Counted from the stretch's first letter, positions 8,264 through 16,852 are shown. The stretch: 64,000 bases of DNA from Candidatus Chloroploca mongolica (GCF_004762035.2 NZ_SIJK02000022.1:30305-94304), one strand, 5' to 3'. Notes: generated by a model not told the origin, from the sequence alone. Program-made: numbers and translations.

Positions 8264-9091
8264 CTATTGTGGCAAAGCCACGGCTGACTCAACAAAAAAG
8301 ACACTCTGGTAGGCCCCATCACGCCCAAAGCCACCACCGGTCTGGAAGCGACCAGTCACCTCAACGAAGCCCCAGACAAAGCTATTATTGGGCCCAACAT
8401 TCAGATTGGCCGACTGATCAGGCGGAAAGCCCTCCATCCAGATTGGGGTGCCAAGCGGTTGCGGCCCGGCCCCATCTTCCTCGGTACTCACACCCTCAGC
8501 CAGCACATAGATGACAGAATTCCAGAAATAATACCCACGGGTTGTAATCGTCTGCTCGTGGTACTGTTCAGGATTGCGCTGAAGTTCAAAGAAACTGACC
8601 TTACCCTCACCGAGGGGTTGATCCTCAATCCGATGTTCAACGCGACGAATGCGTTCGATGGGTTCCGCCGACGTGATGGTCAGTTGATGTTGAAACTGCC
8701 CATTGGGGCCAAAGCTACCGCCCGAGTCAAAGCGACCGCGCACGCGCACAAAGCCATAGACCGAATCACCGGGGCGATGGAGGTGCTCGGTTACCTCGGG
8801 AGGGAAGCCCTCAACCCAGATCGCCTCACCGAGTGGCTCGGCATCGAGGCCATTGTCAAGGGTACTGACCCCGAGGGCCAGCACCGAAATGGTCGGATCG
8901 CCGGGGCGCCAGAGGTAGGCCCCATCAACGGTAATGTCCTGCCCACTGAACTCTTGGGGACTACTGGTGATCTGCTGGACATAGAGTGCTGAACCGGCAA
9001 GGGGACTCGTAGAGGTACACGTTGCCAGCATCAGCAAGAGCAGCAAACAAAGAGAAGCGAGCGACAGGGCTCGCCATGGTCGCAAAAGCAT
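8264..9091 (-). CDS. Lipoprotein with two tandem homologous domains, function unknown
   Basis: A 275-aa exported lipoprotein. Residues 1-24 are a signal peptide with a lipobox at LATC, so the mature protein starts at Cys25. The rest is an internal duplication: the first half has VSTLDNGLDAEPLG, IWVEGFPPE, GFVRVRGRFDSGG and GPNGQ; the second has VSTEEDGAGPQPLG, IWMEGFPPD, GFVEVTGRFQTGG and GRDGAYQ. Each unit of roughly 110 residues looks like a beta-rich, OB-like fold by its alternating pattern (inference). No enzyme motif was seen. A GAGGAGG site lies about 8 bases before ATG 9091. It is divergent from rny. Confidence 0.75.
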   Translation of the reverse strand: MLLRPWRALSLASLCLLLLLMLATCTSTSPLAGSALYVQQITSSPQEFSGQDITVDGAYLWRPGDPTISVLALGVSTLDNGLDAEPLGEAIWVEGFPPEVTEHLHRPGDSVYGFVRVRGRFDSGGSFGPNGQFQHQLTITSAEPIERIRRVEHRIEDQPLGEGKVSFFELQRNPEQYHEQTITTRGYYFWNSVIYVLAEGVSTEEDGAGPQPLGTPIWMEGFPPDQSANLNVGPNNSFVWGFVEVTGRFQTGGGFGRDGAYQSVFFVESAVALPQ

Positions 9092-9432
9092 CGAAACAGC
9101 CTCCTCAGCTTGTCAGGTAGATTCCCGACAAATCGGGCGCATGGGTGTCATGTGGCACAGCATCGTGCAATGAATCAACGCCAAAACAACTGCTGGCAGC
9201 AGCGCCTCAGCCTCACCTGAATTATAGCAGAAGCGGCACAGCGGGGCAACCGGGGGCCAATTAGGGGAATTTCCCTTCAGATCGCAAGGAAATTCTTGAC
9301 ATCAGGAGTCTAGATCAGTATTATGAGCATACTTATGGCAGCGTAAATCCATAACCTTCAATTTTCGCACAGCGTGGCTTCATCGTGGGTTGCCTCGTAT
9401 CGTGCACATTAACAACCGCATAGGAGGCTATT
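9092..9432. other. Divergent intergenic region upstream of rny
   Basis: About 340 bases separate the divergent lipoprotein gene and rny. It holds the rny promoter (9296-9324) and an approximately 100-nt rny leader. No open frame with recognisable features was seen. Confidence 0.6.
9296..9324 (+). promoter_or_regulatory. Sigma70-type promoter of rny
   Basis: TTGACA at 9296-9301 and TATTAT at 9319-9324 are separated by exactly 17 bases. Transcription would begin near 9331, about 100 bases before the GTG start. Confidence 0.8.
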
Positions 9433-10965
9433 GTGATCGAGCTATACTGGGCTGCGCTGGCCCTGGTAGGGGGTATAGCCGCTGGTCTGGGCATAGGGAT
9501 TGCGTGGACGAATTATGGAGCCAACGCCCTGGTTCAGCGCAAAGCGGCTGAGTCTCGCCTCCTCCTCGAAGAGGCGCGTTCCCAGCAGAAAGAACTTTTA
9601 CTTCAGGCCAAAGACGAAGCGCTGCGGGTGCGCAATGACGCGGAAGCAGAACTGCGCGAGTCTCGGCAAAGCCTGCAAAAACAGGAAGAGCGCATTCAGC
9701 GCAAGGAGGAAAACCTCGACCGAAAACTGGAAAGCTTTGAACGTCGTGAGCGACAACTTCAGGTACGTGAACGACAGACCGAGCAATTGCACCAGGAGGC
9801 AGAGCGTCTCAAGCACGAGCAAGTGCAAGAGCTTGAGCGGATCTCGCAACTGACGCGTGACGGGGCGCGCGAGATCATTCTGGCGCAGGTTGAGCAAGTT
9901 ACCCGTGATGATGCAGCGCGGCTCATTCGTGAAATAGAGCAACAGGCCAAAGAAGAAGCCGAAAAGACGGCACGGAAAGTCATCGGACTGGCTGTGCAGC
10001 GCTGTGCAAGTGACTATGTGGCAGAAATAACGGTTTCTACAGTGAACTTGCCGGGCGAAGAGTTGAAAGGGCGCATTATTGGTCGTGAAGGCCGCAATAT
10101 TCGCGCCTTTGAGCAGTTCACTGGTGTTGATATTATTGTCGATGATACCCCCGAGGCCGTGACGCTGTCGTGCCATGATCCGGTACGGCGTGAAGTTGCC
10201 CGGGTTGCCTTGACCCGCTTGTTGAAAGATGGACGCATCCATCCGTCACGCATCGAAGAGGTCGTGCAGAAGACCCAGGTTGAGATTGAACATGTTATGC
10301 GTGAGGAGGGTGAACGAGTTGCGTATGAAGCGAATGTACAGGGCTTGCATCCCGATCTAATCAAGTTGCTCGGGCGACTGAAATATCGCACAAGCTATGG
10401 ACAAAATGTCCTCCAACATTCGCTTGAGTGCTCACTGCTGGCAGCGCATATGGCTGCTGAGCTGGGGGCAAATATTACGGTCGCCAAGACTGCGGCCCTG
10501 TTGCATGATATTGGCAAAGCGGTCGACCACGAAGTCCAGGGACCGCACGCGCTCATCGGGGCAGATATTGCACGTCGGCTGGGTCGTTCACCCAGCATTA
10601 TCCACGCCATCGCGGCTCATCATTACGATGAAGAGCCAACGACCATCGAGGCCTTTCTGGTCATTGCCGCTGATGCGATCTCGGGCGGGCGACCCGGGGC
10701 ACGCCGTGAAACGCTTGATCTCTATATCAAGCGCCTGGAAGCCTTGGAAACAGTGGCAACATCGTTTCCGGGGGTGCAACGGGCCTTTGCCGTGCAGGCT
10801 GGGCGTGAAGTTCGCGTTCTTGTTCAGCCCGACCAGATTGATGATCTTGCCAGCATCCACCTGGCCCGGGATGTCGCCAAAAAGATCGAAGAGAGTCTGC
10901 AGTATCCGGGCCAGATCAAGGTGACGATTATTCGCGAGACTCGTGCAGTTGATTATGCACGGTAG
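9433..10965 (+). CDS. rny: Ribonuclease Y
   Basis: Membrane-anchored endoribonuclease that initiates mRNA decay; 510 aa, normal length. Residues 1-25 are the single N-terminal membrane helix. A Glu/Arg-rich coiled coil runs to about residue 180. The KH domain has [19 protein letters not shown] and [10 protein letters not shown]. The HD domain has the HSLECS and [12 protein letters not shown] motifs carrying metal ligands, then [11 protein letters not shown] 9433 is the start, with AGGAGG at 9422-9427. spoVS follows. The rny-spoVS neighbourhood is also known from Bacillus, there with ymdB between them; ymdB is absent here. Confidence 0.96.
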   Translation: MIELYWAALALVGGIAAGLGIGIAWTNYGANALVQRKAAESRLLLEEARSQQKELLLQAKDEALRVRNDAEAELRESRQSLQKQEERIQRKEENLDRKLESFERRERQLQVRERQTEQLHQEAERLKHEQVQELERISQLTRDGAREIILAQVEQVTRDDAARLIREIEQQAKEEAEKTARKVIGLAVQRCASDYVAEITVSTVNLPGEELKGRIIGREGRNIRAFEQFTGVDIIVDDTPEAVTLSCHDPVRREVARVALTRLLKDGRIHPSRIEEVVQKTQVEIEHVMREEGERVAYEANVQGLHPDLIKLLGRLKYRTSYGQNVLQHSLECSLLAAHMAAELGANITVAKTAALLHDIGKAVDHEVQGPHALIGADIARRLGRSPSIIHAIAAHHYDEEPTTIEAFLVIAADAISGGRPGARRETLDLYIKRLEALETVATSFPGVQRAFAVQAGREVRVLVQPDQIDDLASIHLARDVAKKIEESLQYPGQIKVTIIRETRAVDYAR

Positions 10966-10976
10966 CATGGTACAAT
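10949..10976 (+). promoter_or_regulatory. Putative internal promoter for spoVS
   Basis: TTGATT (10949-10954) and TACAAT (10971-10976) are spaced by 16 bases, with an extended -10 TGG. They overlap the last codons of rny. A small palindrome, GGTACA-N5-TGTACC (10969-10985), covers the -10 and could be a regulator site. Confidence 0.5.
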
Positions 10977-11030
10977 TTGTGTACCGCATGTTCGTAGACA
11001 GCATCGTAACCAGAAGGAGGACTGGGCACT

Positions 11031-11438
11031 ATGAGCCTTGGGATGCCGTCTGATGACCTACCGATCGAATCATTAACAACCGACCCTCAGGAGGACAGAA
11101 TGACTAATGCTCAGTCATTACCCATTGCGCGCGCTGTTGGGGCCAGTTCACCATCTACGGGTGAGGTACAGCGCTCCGCCGAAGTCTTAAAGGTGTCTAC
11201 TCGTTCACGCCCAAGTGCCGTCGCTGGGGCAATTGCCGGTGTGATCCGCGAGAGCGGCATGGCTGAAGTTCAGTCGATTGGAGCCGGGGCTACGAATCAA
11301 GCGATCAAGGCCGTGGCAATTGCACGCAGCTATTTGAGTGAAGAGGGCATTGATATAATCTGTATCCCCTCATTTATTGACGTTGCGATTGACGATGAAG
11401 AACGTACTGCCATTCGTTTGCTTATTGAGCGTCGTTAG
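11031..11438 (+). CDS. spoVS: Stage V sporulation protein S homologue
   Basis: Small Alba-fold-like SpoVS family protein. The core EVLKVSTRSRPSAVAGAIAG, then ESGMAEVQSIGAGATNQAIK, is highly conserved in the family, and the C-terminus ends at LLIERR. In Bacillus SpoVS affects sporulation; related proteins occur in non-sporulating bacteria, where the role is unclear. Two starts are equally well equipped: ATG 11031 with AGGAGG at 11015-11020 (10-base spacer), and in-frame ATG 11100 with AGGAGG at 11089-11094 (5-base spacer). The products would be 135 and 112 aa. The first 45 or so residues precede the conserved domain in either case. Confidence 0.93.
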   Translation: MSLGMPSDDLPIESLTTDPQEDRMTNAQSLPIARAVGASSPSTGEVQRSAEVLKVSTRSRPSAVAGAIAGVIRESGMAEVQSIGAGATNQAIKAVAIARSYLSEEGIDIICIPSFIDVAIDDEERTAIRLLIERR

Positions 11439-11599
11439 CCTTCTGTGCGGCTAGGGGTAGGGGCTTGTTTTGCACGCGCCGGTGACTCGGGACAGAACCC
11501 ATTAAAGCTGTACCTGGGACACCGGCGTGTGTTGTGTCACGGTCAGCGCCGCACTGCATACACACTCTGCGTTGAGCCGGGTGAAGGTTGTTGCCTTTT
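11439..11599 (+). other. Gap with a large inverted repeat downstream of spoVS
   Basis: The gap contains CACGCGCCGGTG (11473-11484) and CACCGGCGTGTG (11520-11531), which pair over 12 bases with one mismatch around a 35-base loop. No T-run follows, so it may be a Rho-independent-like processing or transcript-end structure, or part of the next leader. Confidence 0.4.
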
Positions 11600-13456
11600 A
11601 TGGAAGAGATTACGTCTTTTTTGACCGGTTATCCGCCTTTTGATCAATTGCCCCCTCAGGCTGTCGCCCGCGCCGCCCGTGGGATGCAGATTGAGTATTT
11701 TGCCACTGGTCAGACAATTCTTGAATTCGGCGGTGCTCCGGCGAAGTTCTTATATGTTGTGCGCAAGGGTGGCGTTGATCTGTTGCGCGAAACTGGGAGC
11801 GAGATTGAGATTTTTGATACGCTCGGTCCTGGTGAGGCTTTTGGGTACCCGTCGTTGATCCGCGATCAAGCTCCGGCGGTGACGGTACGAGCCCATACCG
11901 AGACCCTGGCCTATCTGCTTCCCTCTGAACTGTTTCATCGCCTCCGTGACGAAAATCCAGCCTTTCATCGCTTTTTTGCTGCCGTCGCTTTTGATCGGCT
12001 TGGCTTTGCGCTGAAGGTGCGCCAGGATCGAGCCGATCCGGCCCTCTTTCAGACGCGCCTCGGCGATCTTGTGCGACGTTCGCTGATGGTGATTTCACCC
12101 GACGCGACGGTGCGCGAAGCAGCCCAATTGATGAGCAAGGAAGGTATTTCCTGTCTCCTGGTTGATCTCCCGCCTGTTGGGGTGCTTGATCATAATACGG
12201 GTATTATTACCGACCGTGATTTGCGGAATCGCGTGCTTGCCGCCGGTCTCCCGGCTGATACGCTGGTACGTGAGGTGATGACGGCTCCGGCGCTTTCGTT
12301 GTCAATCGATAGCCTGGCCTTCGAGGGGCTGTTGTTGATGCTCGAACGGGGGATCCATCACTTGCCCATAAGCGAACAGGGGGTTGTGGTTGGGATGGTG
12401 ACCAACACTGATATCCTGCGCCGCCAGAGTCGCAGTCCCGTCTTTTTGCCCCGCCAGGTTGATCGGGCGACCGGGCTTGATGAACTGCGCAACTATACGG
12501 ATCAGGTGGCAATGACCGTCAGTGGGTTGCTTGATGCGGGGGCACGGATTGCTGATATCGGGCGGGTGGTCGCTGTGGCCCATGATGCCTTGCATCGCCG
12601 TCTCTTGCGCGATATTGAAATGGAGATCGGGCCGCCACCTGTACCGTATGCATGGATCGTACTGGGCAGTGAGGGACGCCTCGAACAGACGCTGCGCACC
12701 GATCAGGATAATGCGCTGATCTATGCTGATGATGCACCTCCCGAGGCACCAGCCTATTTTCGTACGCTTGCTCATATGATGGTCGAGCAGTTGGTGGCAT
12801 GTGGCTTTCCGCGTTGCCCCGGCGATGTGATGGCGACCAATCCGCAGTGGTGTCAACCGCTTGCTTCTTGGCAGGCGATGTTCCGGCGCTGGATCGATGT
12901 CCCCGAAGAAGAGGCGCTGATGCGCAGTTCGATCTTTTTTGATTACCGTCAATTGTATGGCGATCTGGATGCCGAGGCGGGGTTGCGCTCGGTGATCGCA
13001 CGGACTCAGGGCAATACGATCTTCCTGGCCCGCCTGGCCCGGGCCGCCCTGCGTGCGACGCCACCGTTGACTTTCTTCCGTTCGGTCGCCCTTGACGACG
13101 AGCGCATTGATCTCAAGACACGGGGTACGGCCATGGTCGTCGATTTGGCCCGGCTCTTTGCCCTCGAAGCAGGTCGCTCAGAAACCGGTACGCTTTCCCG
13201 GCTTCAGGCCTCGTGGCCCACCGCGAGTGTGAGCCAGGCGGCTGCCGAAGGGCTTGCTGATGCATTTGAATTGTTGAGCCTGTTGCGATTGCGTCATCAG
13301 CATCAACAGATTACCCGTGGTGAAGAACCAACAAATCTGGTGGTCTTTCCTCAGTTGAGTCCACTTGAACGCCGTGAATTGAAAGAGTCACTGCAGATTA
13401 TTGCCCGGATCCAGCGTTCCGTGGCGATGACTTATCAGACGAGTCGGTTGGGCTAG
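11600..13456 (+). CDS. cNMP-binding / CBS / DUF294 nucleotidyltransferase-like signalling protein
   Basis: A 618-aa putative signalling protein. Residues about 10-140 form a cyclic-nucleotide-binding-type domain (GQTILEFGGAPAKFLYVVRKG, then LGPGEAFGYPSLI). Two CBS domains follow, with VREAAQLMSKEGISCLLV, GIITDRDLRNRVLA, VREVMTAPA and HHLPISEQGVVVGMVTNTDI. Then comes the DUF294 nucleotidyltransferase with GSEGRLEQTLRTDQDNALIY, where the GS and D-x-D motif residues are intact. The last 150 residues match its substrate-binding helical domain. The family (E. coli YagA/GlnD-like relatives) is poorly characterised. ATG 11600 is preferred; TTG 11588 is an in-frame alternative. A DnaQ-like exonuclease follows, a pairing often seen for this family. 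Confidence 0.87.
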   Translation: MEEITSFLTGYPPFDQLPPQAVARAARGMQIEYFATGQTILEFGGAPAKFLYVVRKGGVDLLRETGSEIEIFDTLGPGEAFGYPSLIRDQAPAVTVRAHTETLAYLLPSELFHRLRDENPAFHRFFAAVAFDRLGFALKVRQDRADPALFQTRLGDLVRRSLMVISPDATVREAAQLMSKEGISCLLVDLPPVGVLDHNTGIITDRDLRNRVLAAGLPADTLVREVMTAPALSLSIDSLAFEGLLLMLERGIHHLPISEQGVVVGMVTNTDILRRQSRSPVFLPRQVDRATGLDELRNYTDQVAMTVSGLLDAGARIADIGRVVAVAHDALHRRLLRDIEMEIGPPPVPYAWIVLGSEGRLEQTLRTDQDNALIYADDAPPEAPAYFRTLAHMMVEQLVACGFPRCPGDVMATNPQWCQPLASWQAMFRRWIDVPEEEALMRSSIFFDYRQLYGDLDAEAGLRSVIARTQGNTIFLARLARAALRATPPLTFFRSVALDDERIDLKTRGTAMVVDLARLFALEAGRSETGTLSRLQASWPTASVSQAAAEGLADAFELLSLLRLRHQHQQITRGEEPTNLVVFPQLSPLERRELKESLQIIARIQRSVAMTYQTSRLG

Positions 13457-13669
13457 GTTTGGGCAGAGCTAGACGTGACAGGTTGTTTGTGGTTGGTGGA
13501 GCGTTGAGACATTACCGCAGACGGAGTTTTTGCTTCTTTGGACGGGCATTGCCCTCCACACCTCCTCTGAGCAGGGGTAAACGGGTATCCTGGGTGACCG
13601 TAGATACCTGGACACCCCTGCGTACGCAACGACTGCGGGGCATAGAGGCCATCAAATCGGGGGGGTAAC
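13457..13669 (+). other. Gap with nested hairpin upstream of the exonuclease gene
   Basis: At 13571-13621, GCAGGGGT pairs with ACCCCTGC (13614-13621). Inside it GGTATC (13584-13589) pairs with GATACC (13603-13608). Both stems are perfect. It lies 50 bases before the exonuclease start and may be a transcript-end or leader structure. Confidence 0.45.
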
Positions 13670-14377
13670 ATGGTGTTTTTACGGAACTGGGATCTCTTCC
13701 GCAAACGCGAACGACCAGCTGTGTTACAGGCGTATGAAGCAGGGCCATGGCCTGATCCTCGTTCGCACTGGCGCGATGCGAGTTATGTGGTGCTTGATGT
13801 TGAGACGAGTGGTCTCGATCCGCGACGTGATGTCTTGTTGGCGATTGGTCTGGTCGGCATTGAAGGGGGCCGTATTCGTCTGGATACGTGCTGGCGCACG
13901 TTGGTTCGTCCGCCTGAAGGCTTTCTCGTTGATGCTAGTTCGATTCGGATTCATAACCTGACCCGTGCGGAAGTGGCCGAGGCTCCGACATTTGACGCAG
14001 TGTTGCCCTCCCTGATTGATCACCTGGCCCGGCGCATCTTGGTGGTCCATGTGTCCCAGGTTGATGTTGGCTTTTTGAATCGAGCCTTGCGCACTAACTA
14101 TGGAGGACGGCTAGCCGGGCCGATCATTGATACGGCGCGTCTGGCGATGCGCCTCCATGATCGGGCACAGATTCTCGGCGAAATTGCCCACGAGCAACCT
14201 GCCCCGACGATTCAGTTGCGTGCGCTTGCCACCAGTATGGGCTTGCCGGTATACGGTGAGCACGATGCATTGAATGATGCCCTGACGACGGCGCAACTCT
14301 TTCTTGCCCAGGCGACACGCCTTGATCCCAAAGGCAATCTTTCCATTAAGAGTCTGCTGCGTAGCGGCGGGGTGTAG
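13670..14377 (+). CDS. DnaQ-like 3'-5' exonuclease (DEDDh)
   Basis: A 235-aa exonuclease of the DNA polymerase III epsilon/PolC type. VLDVETSGLDPRRD (Asp43, Glu45) is ExoI, IRIHNLTRAEVAEAP and LVVHVSQVDVGFLNRAL contain ExoII with a variant Asp, and YGEHDALNDALTTAQLF supplies the ExoIII His and Asp. All four acidic residues and the His can be assigned. It probably edits or trims DNA or RNA ends; partnership with the upstream cNMP/CBS/DUF294 protein is inferred from adjacency, because such proteins are often encoded together. It is convergent with the next gene, with stops only 3 bases apart. Confidence 0.87.
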   Translation: MVFLRNWDLFRKRERPAVLQAYEAGPWPDPRSHWRDASYVVLDVETSGLDPRRDVLLAIGLVGIEGGRIRLDTCWRTLVRPPEGFLVDASSIRIHNLTRAEVAEAPTFDAVLPSLIDHLARRILVVHVSQVDVGFLNRALRTNYGGRLAGPIIDTARLAMRLHDRAQILGEIAHEQPAPTIQLRALATSMGLPVYGEHDALNDALTTAQLFLAQATRLDPKGNLSIKSLLRSGGV

Positions 14378-14380
14378 ACA

Positions 14381-15322
14381 CTAACTCAGGGCAAGCACAC
14401 CATTGGGCGCATAGGGTACCAGTGCTTGCAAGCCAGGGTCAGTCAGGTTGAGCCGCACGGGTTGGGGCGAGAGTAGCATGGGCAAGCCGAGGGCGCGCAC
14501 CCATGCTTCGTCGTTCGCTGCTTCAGGCGGGCGCGGGCCTGCCCGATCAGTGATGAAGGCGAGCTCGCAGCGGTCAAAGGGTAGCCCACGACGCACCAGG
14601 TCACTGGTTGCTAGCCCAAGGATAACGACCTCAGCCGATGGGTCGGCCAGCAAGCGACGGGCCTTGTCAAAGGTGGCCGCAGCATGGCTCACCACATGTC
14701 GAGCCATGGACTGATATGCGGTGACCAGGTGGCTCACTGTTGCGGCGCGTTGCTCTTCGCCGGTGACCGCGATCACAGTCACGACACCAAGGTCATCCCA
14801 GGGTACCGGGGGCGGATTTCCCCCAGATCCAGCCAACTGTTCGGGATCAATGTGCCAACCTTTTGCGCCATAGCCGATCTGCAGGGAGCCATCCTCGCGC
14901 ATGAAGGTTGGCAAGCCTCGCTGGTACGCTTCGGCCATCAACTGGAGGATCGCCACAGGGAGTGCTTCGCGCCGTCGCCGGGCCTGCAAGGTGTAGAGGG
15001 GGGCGTTGCGATCCCATTCCTCATCCCCCAGGGCTTCGTGGTTCATGCCGGTGACGACATAGGCGCAGAGCGCGGCACCGATGCCGGGCATGGCGGTATC
15101 AAAGGTTGCCGTCATCAGCACCCCCTCGGCGTTGGTTTCGGTAATGACGTCGAGATTAGCGAGCACCAGGCCAATAAACTGCGCCGCATCTTTGATGGCG
15201 GTACGCATGCGGTTGCCACGATGGTGATCCGAGCGCACCAGCAGCATCACCCCCGGTGAGGGCGAAAGAATGTTGGGCCCATCGTAGGCCACGAGTTGAA
15301 TGATTTCAATTGGTGAAGTCAT
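14381..15322 (-). CDS. Cyanophycin-synthetase N-terminal-like protein, stand-alone
   Basis: A 313-aa protein whose first 150 or so residues resemble the N-terminal domain of cyanophycin synthetase (CphA): VAYDGPNILSPSPGVMLLV near the start, then a stretch resembling the CphA A-domain, and GYGAKGWHIDPE at the end of the region. The following segment has VVTVIAVTGEEQRAATVSHL, which sits where the Mur-ligase P-loop (GTNGKTTT) would be, but Gly and Lys of the loop are lost. No CphA ATP-grasp region is present. It is therefore likely non-catalytic or of a changed function. The assignment is by eye and moderately sure. It shares a 47-base divergent promoter region with the methyltransferase gene. 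Confidence 0.55.
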   Translation of the reverse strand: MTSPIEIIQLVAYDGPNILSPSPGVMLLVRSDHHRGNRMRTAIKDAAQFIGLVLANLDVITETNAEGVLMTATFDTAMPGIGAALCAYVVTGMNHEALGDEEWDRNAPLYTLQARRRREALPVAILQLMAEAYQRGLPTFMREDGSLQIGYGAKGWHIDPEQLAGSGGNPPPVPWDDLGVVTVIAVTGEEQRAATVSHLVTAYQSMARHVVSHAAATFDKARRLLADPSAEVVILGLATSDLVRRGLPFDRCELAFITDRAGPRPPEAANDEAWVRALGLPMLLSPQPVRLNLTDPGLQALVPYAPNGVLALS

Positions 15323-15327
15323 AGCAG

Positions 15328-15338
15328 TATGGTATCAT
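15328..15338 (+). promoter_or_regulatory. Extended -10 upstream of the methyltransferase gene
   Basis: TATGGTATCAT matches the extended -10 form TnTGGTATnnT that precedes several plus-strand genes in this window. It lies 31 bases before ATG 15370. No clear -35. Confidence 0.45.
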
Positions 15339-15369
15339 TTTTTCGCATTCCTGGAAAATCGGAGCCAGC

Positions 15370-16074
15370 ATGAACGACTATGCCGTGTTGCACGAGCCAT
15401 ATGCCGAGCTTTTACGGGTGGCTTTGCGCCAGGCCAGCCCTGAGGGGGCCGTCGTTGCCCTTGATCTTGCTGCTGGTGATGGGCATAAAACGGCGTGGCT
15501 TGCGGCCATTGGCCAACCCGGTGCTTGGGTGCTGGCGCTTGATCATGATCGCACGCAGATCGCCTGTCGCAAGAGTTCAGGCGTGGCCTATCTCGTTGCC
15601 GATGCTCACCGTCTTCCGCTTGGCACGGCGCAGGTTGATCTGATCTGGTGTATCGCGGCGTTACACCTCTTTGCTGATCGAGCAGGTGTGTTGGACGAGA
15701 TCCAGCGCACGCTGCGACCTGGAGGAACGGTCGTTCTTGCGGTGGCTGGCGACTACTGGGTTCGGCGACGCACCTGGCCTGCCGGATCGGTGCCGACAGA
15801 CAGGCACCCACCGCCCCCGGCCGACGATCTGGGCGGCACGCTGCGGTGTACACTGGAAACGAGTGGCTTTGCCGATGTGCAGATTGCGGCCTACCTGCTC
15901 GAGGCAGCGGGACAGGCCGTAGAGTTTGCCTGGATGCCGCTGGTGGATGCTGGCACTGTTCAGTTGAAGACCGCGTCAGGGGCAACCGGGGTACCTGGCT
16001 TGCCGGTCAACATTGGTGAACCGGAAATAGCCTCCATCTTGCTGATCGTCTCGGGGCGCAAGCGCGTTGGGTAA
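15370..16074 (+). CDS. SAM-dependent methyltransferase (class I)
   Basis: A 234-aa Rossmann-fold methyltransferase. VVALDLAAGDGHKTAWLA is motif I (SAM-binding glycine loop, here as LAAGDG), VLALDHDRTQIAC is motif II with the acidic residue, VADAHRLPLGTAQVDLIWC is the motif III/IV region and LRPGGTVVLAV is post-motif III. The UbiE/MenG-like core is recognisable but the substrate is unknown. The gene ends 14 bases before the next one, so the two are likely co-transcribed. Confidence 0.85.
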   Translation: MNDYAVLHEPYAELLRVALRQASPEGAVVALDLAAGDGHKTAWLAAIGQPGAWVLALDHDRTQIACRKSSGVAYLVADAHRLPLGTAQVDLIWCIAALHLFADRAGVLDEIQRTLRPGGTVVLAVAGDYWVRRRTWPAGSVPTDRHPPPPADDLGGTLRCTLETSGFADVQIAAYLLEAAGQAVEFAWMPLVDAGTVQLKTASGATGVPGLPVNIGEPEIASILLIVSGRKRVG

Positions 16075-16088
16075 GGAGAGCGGAGCGT

Positions 16089-16568
16089 ATGGCAGAGCAT
16101 ACAAATGAGGCAGGGATTGTCTGGTACGAAGGGCTTGGCTTTGATATCGGGGCGCGGGTCGAGATTACCGACAGCCGTGAGATCCCGATCAGCGGGGTCA
16201 CGACGGGAAGTGTGGTTGGGTTTGATGCAAGTGGGCCACGGCCAGGCGAGGATTTCATTCGTGTGCTTGTGCAACCTGACGGGCCAACGGCAATGATTAT
16301 CGCGCTGCCCCCGTCAGCGCTGATCCCCGAGGGTGGAGGTGATTTGGTCGGCCTCGCTCGCACTGTCCTCACCGGGCTCGAACAATCCATGCGCCCCGAA
16401 CAGTTCACGATCCTGCTCACCTGGTTGACCAGTGAGCAAGCACGGGCTATGGCCCAGGATCCTACGATTCGGCTACAGCGCATCCGCAGCGGGAGTGTTT
16501 TTATTCCGGGGCTCGTCTTGCCTGAGGTCATCGAGTTGGCGGCAGAGCGCCTGAGGGCGCGGGTTTAA
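16089..16568 (+). CDS. Unrecognised 159-aa protein
   Basis: A soluble 159-aa protein with no signal peptide or membrane segment. Residues about 15-80 look beta-rich (FDIGARVEITDSREIPISG, SGVTTGSVVGFDASG, PGEDFIRVLVQPDGP), which could be an SH3- or KOW-like barrel, then an amphipathic helical region continues to the end (ARTVLTGLEQSMRP, LTSEQARAMAQDPT). I do not recognise the family. Codon use and spacing (SD-like GGAGAG before ATG 16089; 14 bases from the methyltransferase stop) support a real gene in the same transcript. Confidence 0.65.
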   Translation: MAEHTNEAGIVWYEGLGFDIGARVEITDSREIPISGVTTGSVVGFDASGPRPGEDFIRVLVQPDGPTAMIIALPPSALIPEGGGDLVGLARTVLTGLEQSMRPEQFTILLTWLTSEQARAMAQDPTIRLQRIRSGSVFIPGLVLPEVIELAAERLRARV

Positions 16569-16571
16569 CGC

Positions 16572-16685
16572 CAATACGTTGCAAATAAGGCGGTTCTTTT
16601 GACGCAAAGGCGCAAAGGCGCAAAGGTTTTCGTGTAGGTGAGCGAACCCTTCGCGCCTTCGCGTGAGCTTATGTGCAAGGTGTTG
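16572..16685. repeat. CGCAAAG palindromic element, copy A
   Basis: About 114 bases, bounded by imperfect inverted arms CAATACG..GCAAATAAG and CTTATGTGC..GTGTTG. The interior has GACGCAAAGGCGCAAAG, with one extra GCGCAAAG unit compared with copy B, and CCTTCGCGCCTTCGCGTGAG. Copy B at 27545-27650 is clearly homologous. Confidence 0.88.
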
Positions 16686-16768
16686 GGTTTAACGCAGCGG
16701 CGCAGCGCGGCGGGTTTGCTCTGGAAGGGCGGTTGCATCTTCCGTGTATGCACCCGCAAGGGCACCCG

Positions 16769-16852
16769 CAAGGGGTGCCCGTACACCGGATTCGGCCCCC
16801 GGCCCTCCCGGCCCTGTAGGGGCACCCCTTGCGGGTGCCCCTACAGGGCCGG
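16769..16852. repeat. GC-rich palindrome pair
   Basis: 16808-16852 is a hairpin with perfect 20-bp arms and a CTTGC loop. Its core GGGGCACCCCTTGCGGGTGC recurs inverted at 16769-16793 (CACCCGCAAGGGGTGCCC). This is a REP-like sequence type. Confidence 0.85.
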
